Assembly: GCA_012295275.1 (NCBI GenBank) | Contig: CM022674.1 | Coordinates: forward strand, 405,001-427,500 | From: Chrysomallon squamiferum | Taxonomy: Eukaryota > Mollusca > Gastropoda > Neomphalida > Peltospiridae | DNA: 22,500 nucleotides | Reading direction: 5' to 3' | The notes under the pieces: generated by a model | What the model was told of the DNA's origin: nothing | Databases searched by the model: none | What the model saw: only the letters and a program-made list of their open reading frames with translations | Part shown: positions 17,960 through 22,500 of the stretch, piece after piece | Layout of the letters: the number at the start of each line of letters is the position of its first letter | Numbering within the stretch: position 1 is the stretch's first letter | Translations under genes and position numbers: made by a program

Positions 17960-18151
17960 TCATTTCGTCAGCGAAAACGCCAAAACATCGTCCTCGTCCA
18001 CGTTGTTACAGGAGGGTCTGATACCTCCGTGGACGTCGTCGAGGATGCCGATGATGTTAGAAGCGGGCTCAAAAGAGAACCCGAAGTGTGGCTCGTGCAG
18101 AATGGCATTTCTCCCTGACGCAAAAAACCCTGAAGGAAGAACTACGGACAT
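17960..18151 (-). CDS. Best gene candidate: 63-codon ORF with CRE/TATA promoter, unknown product
   Basis: The minus-strand ATG (18151-18149, A at -3) is the first ATG after the predicted start site at 18186. The protein begins MSVVLPSGFFASGRNAILHE, continues through PHFGFSFEPASNIIGILDDV, has one Cys, and ends in an acidic VDEDDVLAFSLTK before TGA at 17962-17960. It has no signal peptide or membrane segment that I can see. Third codon positions are rich in C and G (AAC ATC ATC GGC ATC CTC GAC GAC GTC CAC), unlike the AT-rich background. A donor-like GGAG|GTATCAG (18025/18024) could remove the last 20 residues and join downstream exons. A plus-strand frame (17681-18118) overlaps it; I rank it lower because it lacks promoter and start signals. 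No family recognised. Confidence 0.45.
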   Translation of the reverse strand: MSVVLPSGFFASGRNAILHEPHFGFSFEPASNIIGILDDVHGGIRPSCNNVDEDDVLAFSLTK

Positions 18152-18185
18152 GATGGGAAAATAATGAAAACTGCTGCAGCCGTAA

Positions 18186-18238
18186 TGCTCAAACTTGACA
18201 GAACTCTGCTACTTATACCTTGCAACGAACTGACGTCA
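18186..18238 (-). promoter_or_regulatory. Minus-strand core promoter: CRE, TATA box, initiator
   Basis: Reading the minus strand: TGACGTCA (18238-18231), TATAAGTA (18217-18210), and an initiator-like GCATTAC with its A at 18186, exactly 31 bases after the first T of the TATA box. The CRE then lies at about -45 to -52. These distances match classical cAMP-responsive promoters. The 35-base leader to the ATG at 18151 has no other ATG. Confidence 0.5.
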
Positions 18239-18349
18239 GCGGTCAGATATAGGTGTCCTTCAAACCAGATGGCTAGAAGAAAGTGAGACACTCCCCACAA
18301 AATAATGAGAAAACTGGGGATGGTTTTAATATTATGCATCTTTTTTCTT

Positions 18350-18357
18350 CATCATCA

Positions 18358-18400
<43 letters not shown>

Positions 18401-18402
18401 TA

Positions 18403-18470
<68 letters not shown>

Positions 18471-18490
18471 ATTGTTGTTACTGTTGTTAT
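18350..18490. repeat. (ATC)4-(ATT)n-(GTT)n trinucleotide array
   Basis: ATC (18350-18360), about 25 ATT units (18360-18434), about 18 GTT units (18434-18490), each block one substitution from the next. Confidence 0.95.
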
Positions 18491-18522
18491 AGGTTTTGCA
18501 CTAATAAATAGTTCTCGTAACA

Positions 18523-18740
18523 GTGGCGGTGGTAGTAGTAACGATAGTCTTAGTAATGGTTGCAGTGATCGTAGAACTTGTGGTTATTGTATTAGTAGTA
18601 CTAATAGATGTAGTATTGGCATTCATTACTAATAGAAGTAGTAGTAGTAGTAGCAGCAGTAGTAGCAATGGGAGTAGTAGAAGTAGTAGCAGCAGTAGTA
18701 ACAGTAGTGATAGTGGTGAAAGTAATATTAGTAGATACGG
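18523..18740. repeat. Heavily decayed (AGT)n tract
   Basis: A three-base period with AGT as the commonest triplet persists for about 215 bases despite many substitutions (AGC, AAT, GGT, GAT). Its plus frame of V/I then S runs is explained by the period. Its end (18740-18758) matches 19940-19958. Confidence 0.75.
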
Positions 18741-18808
18741 TTGTACTAGAAAGGTACTTCTTTTTATAAGAATATCAGTAGGTGTGGTTGGAACAGTTGT
18801 ATAGTAGT

Positions 18809-18950
<142 letters not shown>

Positions 18951-18953
18951 CAC

Positions 18954-19258
18954 GATTACCTAAAATAGCTATTATTGGATACAATATATAATATATATAT
19001 ATATATAAATGCGGTTTTTGGATTTACGGTGAACGACTCTATTATTTCGGTGAAGGACGGTGTTTAAAAAGGACGAAAAAGAAACAAACTGTTCATCGAT
19101 ATTTGTTTAAAAGTTTTTATATCTGAATACTATTACAGAAATATATATATATAATAAATGCGGTTTTCTTCTTCGATTGTTCTTTCATTGAAGGACGAAA
19201 AGCCAAACTGATGTTCAAAACGAATTTTTAGACCCAGTAACAGCTATTTTAGGTAATC
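18954..19258. mobile_element. MITE-like element with terminal inverted repeats
   Basis: GATTACCTAAAATAGCT at 18954-18970 is the exact reverse complement of AGCTATTTTAGGTAATC at 19242-19258. Similarity continues inward with few mismatches (ATTATTGGAT against GTTACTGGGT), giving a terminal repeat of about 27 bases and an element of 305 bases. The interior has no transposase frame and is built from two related halves: AAATGCGGTTTT recurs at 19008-19019 and 19156-19167, and TTTCGGTGAAGGACG / TTTCATTGAAGGACG follow, each offset by about 150 bases. The left end abuts a (GA)(TA) array, which obscures any target-site duplication. A short non-autonomous DNA transposon is the simplest reading; a superfamily cannot be assigned. 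Confidence 0.65.
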
Positions 19259-19310
19259 ATATGTTTAAGTGGCGTAAATTCGCAATGTATGGAACCTCCT
19301 ATAGTTAGAC

Positions 19311-19330
19311 GGTGTATATTTTTTTACACC
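19311..19330. other. Small hairpin GGTGTA / TACACC
   Basis: Six-base perfect stem around an eight-base T-rich loop. The T-rich loop is unlike a polymerase III terminator in position. Role unknown. Confidence 0.4.
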
Positions 19331-19378
19331 AAAAACGTTTATTTTGAGTCATCAGAAACTTAATGCAAAGACATATGT

Positions 19379-19621
19379 TCAACTACAATGGGATATAATA
19401 CTTATAAATACAGCAGATAAAAGCATTAAAGAATTCGTTATTTCAGTGGAAGCTGCGCCACTGAAATTCGGAAAGATATGTTGTAAACAGGGTACTGGAA
19501 ATACCGAACTCTCTTCACAACGCACGCTACACTGTATTCCGCCTACCTCGGTGTTTTCAGTAGCCACAACGTTAGCTTCATCAACGACTACATCGAGATC
19601 ATCATAATTTACACCGTTCAT
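19379..19621 (-). CDS. Candidate acidic N-terminal exon/ORF (minus strand), unknown product
   Basis: ATG at 19621-19619 follows an in-frame TAA and opens MNGVNYDDLDVVVDEANVV.., an acidic and convincingly protein-like start. A donor-like ACCGAG|GTAGGC (GT 19546-19545) would end the exon after 25 codons in phase 0; without splicing the frame runs 80 codons to 19379. A minus TATA-like TATATTTAA (about 19654-19646) and the duplicated palindrome at 19651-19690 lie just upstream, but that TATA box would place the start site almost on the ATG. The plus strand is open in parallel (19344-19607), without an ATG. Confidence 0.3.
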   Translation of the reverse strand: MNGVNYDDLDVVVDEANVVATENTEVGGIQCSVRCEESSVFPVPCLQHIFPNFSGAASTEITNSLMLLSAVFISIISHCS

Positions 19622-19650
19622 AAAATCATTGCCAGTTTACGCCATTTAAA

Positions 19651-19690
19651 TATAGGATCATCCTGACTAATATAGGATCATCCTGACTAA
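19651..19690. repeat. Perfect 20-bp tandem duplication containing an operator-like palindrome
   Basis: TATAGGATCATCCTGACTAA at 19651-19670 is repeated exactly at 19671-19690. Each copy contains AGGAT-C-ATCCT, a perfect dyad around one central base. Two palindromes exactly 20 bases apart lie on nearly the same helix face. Confidence 0.8.
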
Positions 19691-20021
19691 TTGTAGAGTT
19701 GGTAATCTATGAGAAACACACGCAGATGTGCACTTTGTGGATTTAGTTATTTCGGTTAGTGAGTTCATAGAAAGAACGGAAAGGAAGACTGTTTGATGTT
19801 TTTGTTATGTTTAAGAAGAAATCCAGTTATTTTACAAAAATAATCATGTTGTTTTTTTTAGCCAATAATAGCGTACTAATTATAGAACTAGTAGCCTAGC
19901 AGTGATGATGGAACTAGTATTAGGAGTGGCAGAAACACAGTTGTTCTAGAATGGTACTGTGGTAGAAGTAGTGTTTTTAAAAGAAGGAGTTGTAGTTGCG
20001 GAATAAATATATTTATATTAA

Positions 20022-20084
20022 TAATTGTAGTAGTAGTGTGTAGTAGTAGTGTAATAAAATAAAATAAAATAAAATAAATAAATC
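20022..20084. repeat. TAG units and (AAATA)5
   Basis: TAGTAGTAGTG is duplicated (about 20026-20052) and followed by AAATA units to 20084. The 19860-20022 segment upstream is decayed and partly similar to 18740-18810. Confidence 0.8.
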
Positions 20085-20147
20085 CAAAACATTCGACAAA
20101 AACCCGCCAACCAGTGAGCTAATTTTAAATGTGTTAGGTGATATGAC

Positions 20148-20192
20148 AACCGGAAGTGGAAGTATATATATATATATAACTGCGCATGTCAG
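20148..20192 (+). promoter_or_regulatory. ETS site, TA run and NRF1-like half-site
   Basis: CCGGAAGTG (20150-20158) is a perfect ETS-family core-promoter site. It is followed by a TA run (20162-20178) and CTGCGCATG (20180-20188), one arm of the NRF1 palindrome. ETS and NRF1 sites typify housekeeping promoters in animals. No ORF of note follows, as a CA-rich tract begins at 20226. Confidence 0.33.
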
Positions 20193-20225
20193 ACTACCAC
20201 ATCTTATTCAGTATTGCAAAATTTC

Positions 20226-20330
20226 ACAAGACACACACACACGCTCACGTTCACGCACACACACACATCAACATTTACACTCAACAAACATACAAAACAC
20301 ACTCACACACACATAAACACTTAGACACGA
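20226..20330. repeat. Degenerate (CA)n-rich tract
   Basis: Short CA runs interrupted by GCT, GTT, TCAACA and AAA segments. Confidence 0.85.
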
Positions 20331-20437
20331 AAAACATACGCACATATACTGTTCCTCCTTTTTAATGAATAATTTATGTTAATTAATACGTGTACCTTTG
20401 AAGGATGACCAGTGAATAACGTGGCCATAAATTTAAC

Positions 20438-20503
20438 ATTTATTTTATTTTATTTTATTTTATTTTATTTTATTTTATTTTAGTTTAGTTTAGTTTAGTT
20501 TAG

Positions 20504-20534
<31 letters not shown>

Positions 20535-20550
20535 TATTTATTTATTTATT

Positions 20551-20582
<32 letters not shown>
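20438..20582. repeat. (TTTTA)9-(TTTAG)10-(TTTA)6-(T)28 compound array
   Basis: Four adjoining blocks: TTTTA (20438-20482), TTTAG (20480-20531), TTTA (20531-20553), poly(T) (20553-20582). Each differs from its neighbour by one substitution or one base in unit length. Confidence 0.95.
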
Positions 20583-20586
<4 letters not shown>

Positions 20587-20650
20587 AATCTGAATTATGC
20601 ACGAGGTGAAAATACATTTTTATTATCGTTGAATAATTTATAATTATCTC

Positions 20651-20800
20651 CTTAAGACATTAATTTCTAGCGTTCATAAACTGTGCACTCTTTTAACGCT
20701 TTCTTCCTCAGCTTTGACGGAATTTGCCGGACCGTTTACGGCTTCGACCGAAGGTCATCAAACTGAACGTAAAACGCTAGGAAATATTTAATGTTTAAGT
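20651..20800. mobile_element. Second MITE-like inverted-repeat element
   Basis: CTAGCGTT (20667-20674) pairs with AACGCTAG (20773-20780). Outside it, CTTAAGACATTAA.. on the left matches the reverse complement of TTAATGTTTAAG on the right with small gaps, giving imperfect terminal repeats of about 25-28 bases and an element near 150 bases. The interior (20685-20770) is CpG-rich (TTGCCGGACCGTTTACGGC) and contains an AGGTCA half-site; no frame is present. It shares no sequence with the element at 18954-19258. Confidence 0.45.
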
Positions 20801-20996
20801 TATTGTTAGTATACATGAATAAAACATTGGCACTTCATATATAAAATGATATTATAATGTAGCAGTATGTCTTTATGACTTTTATTTCTTTTTAACTGTC
20901 TGAAAATAGAAACAGAAATCACATAACGATGAAGTTTGGAAAGGAGAGATATTTTATGTTGTTCATAGTTTACTTTAGGATTATTTTTCTTCTTTT

Positions 20997-21023
20997 TGTG
21001 TATGTGTGTGTGTGTGTATGTGT

Positions 21024-21091
<68 letters not shown>
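20997..21091. repeat. (GT)n array, about 46 units
   Basis: GT units with TATG and GAG interruptions up to 21031, then pure to 21091. Confidence 0.96.
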
Positions 21092-21140
21092 AAGCAAATA
21101 ATCAACAATATACAGACATACGGAGACTCTTCCACCCTCA

Positions 21141-21184
21141 GACACACACACACATACACACACGCACGCACGCACACACACAGA
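21141..21184. repeat. (CA)n array with CATA and CGCA variants
   Basis: About 21 CA units, lying 50 bases after the GT array and complementary to it. Confidence 0.93.
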
Positions 21185-21298
21185 CATATATATTCATTCA
21201 TTTCAGTTGTCTGTTTTCTAATATGTTTCTTTCTTTATTTCTCTTTGTTTCAGTAGTATTTTGTTTGTGTGTCTGTCTGTATGTTGACATCTTCATTA

Positions 21299-21322
21299 AT
21301 TAATTTATTTATTTATTTATTT
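21299..21322. repeat. (TTTA)5 short array
   Basis: TTTA units preceding the pyrimidine tract and acceptor-like site at 21347. Confidence 0.8.
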
Positions 21323-21351
21323 ACTCTGTTCTGTTCTACAACCACAGCGTC

Positions 21352-21453
21352 ATGTCGAGCAGCGTTTATCCTAATTTCAAGGTGATTTCTCGAGATGCTG
21401 TTTCGGTCGTGTGCTATTGTCAGAAACCAGACACGAGGGAGCTGTCATTGTAA
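21352..21453 (+). CDS. 33-codon ORF behind a strong acceptor, unknown product
   Basis: A pyrimidine-rich stretch (21324-21340) ends CCACAG (AG 21346-21347). Five bases later an ATG with G at -3 opens MSSSVYPNFKVISRDAVSVV, continues CYCQKPDTRELSL and stops at TAA 21451-21453. CAAG|GTGATT (GT 21382-21383) is an alternative exon end after ten codons. The residue mix is clearly unlike the T-rich surroundings. No poly(A) signal is close. I do not recognise the family. Confidence 0.28.
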   Translation: MSSSVYPNFKVISRDAVSVVCYCQKPDTRELSL

Positions 21454-21840
21454 CAAATTTACCTTTCACGACGAAATCCACCTAATTACAAAACATTTAC
21501 ACAGATAACACAAGAATCAAAACTGACGCGAAACGTTGTTTATGTTCTTTCGTAGTGAAAGTCGCATAATTTCAAAGAATTTAAATACCTGAAGCAAACA
21601 CAAACACAAAGAAACATCCCGTTTAGAACAGCCGAAACAAATAACTTTTACATTTTTGGGTTAACCAAGTATTAAGGGTTTTTTTCTTTCTTTTTTTTTC
21701 TGAGAGATCATTTTTCTGAATTACTAACAAGAATGACTAATGATCGTTTTCCGTTTCAAGAAAAAAAGAAAAAAAAAGAAAGAAAAAGAGTTTTGTCTGA
21801 TTATAATATTATGTGTTGTATTTTTTGTTTGTTGTTTCTT
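21454..21840. other. Unique sequence, then T- and A-rich tracts
   Basis: No supported feature to 21660. At 21675-21698 and 21760-21790 there are complementary-looking TTTC and GAAA-rich tracts. Confidence 0.5.
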
Positions 21841-21888
21841 TAACTACAACAACAACGGCACAGTCGTGATAATACGGACAATAGCGGT

Positions 21889-21958
21889 CGTTAACTGCAG
21901 TTAACAGTTGGTCTGTTTGAACGAAACGTAATCAGAGAGATTAAATTTAACGGTTATG
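21889..21958. promoter_or_regulatory. 16-bp palindrome and MYB-type motif cluster
   Basis: GTTAACTGCAGTTAAC (21890-21905) is a perfect 16-base palindrome made of two opposed TAACTG words. CAGTTGG (about 21905-21911) and TAACGG (21949-21954) follow within 50 bases. TAACNG is the MYB recognition core. Confidence 0.35.
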
Positions 21959-22212
21959 ACGCTAATTGTGGTTTCAAAGGACCGATGAAAATAACAAAAG
22001 ACTTGAAAAGTGTTTACACGTTTATATAGTTATTTACTGTTTTGCTATGGCGTGTTTTGACGTGTACGTGTATGAGTGTTTATTTGTGGTTTCTTTCTTT
22101 CTTTGTTGTTTGCTTGTTTATTTATTTATTTATGTTCTGTTGTATTGTCTTATTTTCCACATTCGTATTATTTTTATATCACTATATTACCGCGAATAAT
22201 CGTAAAATTTTA

Positions 22213-22345
22213 GTACATACATACATACATACATACATACATACATACATACATACATACATACATACATACATACATTCACACATACATACATGCATAC
22301 ATACATATATATACGCACATACATAATACACACACACACGCACGC
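22213..22345. repeat. (ATAC)n tetranucleotide array with CA-rich end
   Basis: About 16 pure ATAC units (22213-22278), then variants with TTCACAC, GCATAC, TATATA and a CA/CGCA run to 22345. The frames read YIHT and are artefacts. Confidence 0.96.
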
Positions 22346-22377
22346 ACAAAAGATTTCGCGGTCTCGTAACATCTCGT

Positions 22378-22477
22378 CAAATTACGTCAGATAAAATTGA
22401 CACCATGAAAGGTCACATGACACCATGCTAAACCCTGTGAAAGCAGGTGAGGTCATGTGACATCTGCTGACGTCTTG
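22378..22477. repeat. Decayed 20-bp tandem array with two M-box-like sites
   Basis: Units start at 22398, 22418, 22438 and 22458, each beginning TGA: TGACACCATGAAAGGTCACA, TGACACCATGCTAAACCCTG, TGAAAGCAGGTGAGGTCATG, TGACATCTGCTGACGTCTTG. The first two share TGACACCATG exactly. TCACATGA (22413-22420) and TCATGTGA (22453-22460) are M-box (MITF/TFE-type E-box) words in opposite orientation, 40 bases apart. AGGTCA and ACGTC words also occur. The array may continue past the window edge. Confidence 0.5.
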
Positions 22478-22500
22478 CGAGCTCAGTTTACCTATCTCGT

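Noticed and set aside
18142-18339. Minus frame with hydrophobic segments
   Set aside because: Covers the CRE/TATA promoter and leader; there is no reason to think it is translated.
20480-20531. (TTTAG)n as telomeric DNA
   Set aside because: The unit is a pentamer without G runs and lies inside a compound microsatellite; mollusc telomeres are TTAGGG.
21352-21453. Slight resemblance of KVISRDAVSVV to the stomatin/band-7 core
   Set aside because: Only a handful of residues match and the following residues do not; not enough for a family call.
21966-22199. 77-codon frame rich in Y, C, V and F
   Set aside because: No ATG at its start and mostly T-rich repeat composition.

Overview
The window looks like nuclear DNA from an animal with an AT-rich, microsatellite-dense genome. 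A coleoid cephalopod, probably an octopus-like one, is my best guess. The basis is overall texture: long (GA)n, (TC)n, (GT)n, (TATC)n and (ATAC)n arrays, many (ATT)n arrays and trinucleotide mosaics, long unique AT-rich stretches, and splice-type signals around very short open frames. No bacterial operons, ribosome-binding sites, rRNA, convincing tRNA or CRISPR array was seen. The host assignment is inference; nothing here is a diagnostic gene.

Layout. 1-4.9 kb is very AT-rich, strikingly poor in CpG, and holds decayed tandem repeats and (ATT)n arrays. It has one small candidate terminal exon (1613-1671). From about 5 kb CpG becomes common, long dinucleotide arrays appear, and CRE-type motifs (TGACGTCA, ACGTCA) recur. 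7.8-8.4 kb is a CpG-rich unique block ending in a (TATC)n array. 10.38-11.03 kb holds a YY1-type ATGGCGG site, two short ORFs and, on the minus strand, a very acidic 54-codon ORF. 11.8-12.2 kb looks like a plus-strand promoter and first coding exon. 13.85-14.14 kb can be read as a compact two-exon mini-gene. 15.05-15.15 kb is a candidate terminal exon. 17.96-18.24 kb is the best gene-like unit: on the minus strand a CRE, a TATA box, an initiator 31 bases downstream, an ATG-free leader and a 63-codon ORF follow one another. 18.95-19.26 kb and 20.65-20.80 kb are two unrelated short inverted-repeat elements of MITE type. The right end (22.40-22.48 kb) is a decayed 20-bp tandem array carrying two M-box-like sites.

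How it fits together. No protein family could be recognised from any candidate exon, so no pathway can be proposed. Most long reading frames here are translations of simple repeats. The window is best described as intergenic or intronic DNA with several short exon- and promoter-like islands. All gene models are ab initio readings without transcript support. The most useful new material is the minus-strand CRE/TATA unit, the two MITE-like elements, the recurrent CRE palindromes, the CpG-density boundary near 5 kb, and the foldback-capable repeat pairs.
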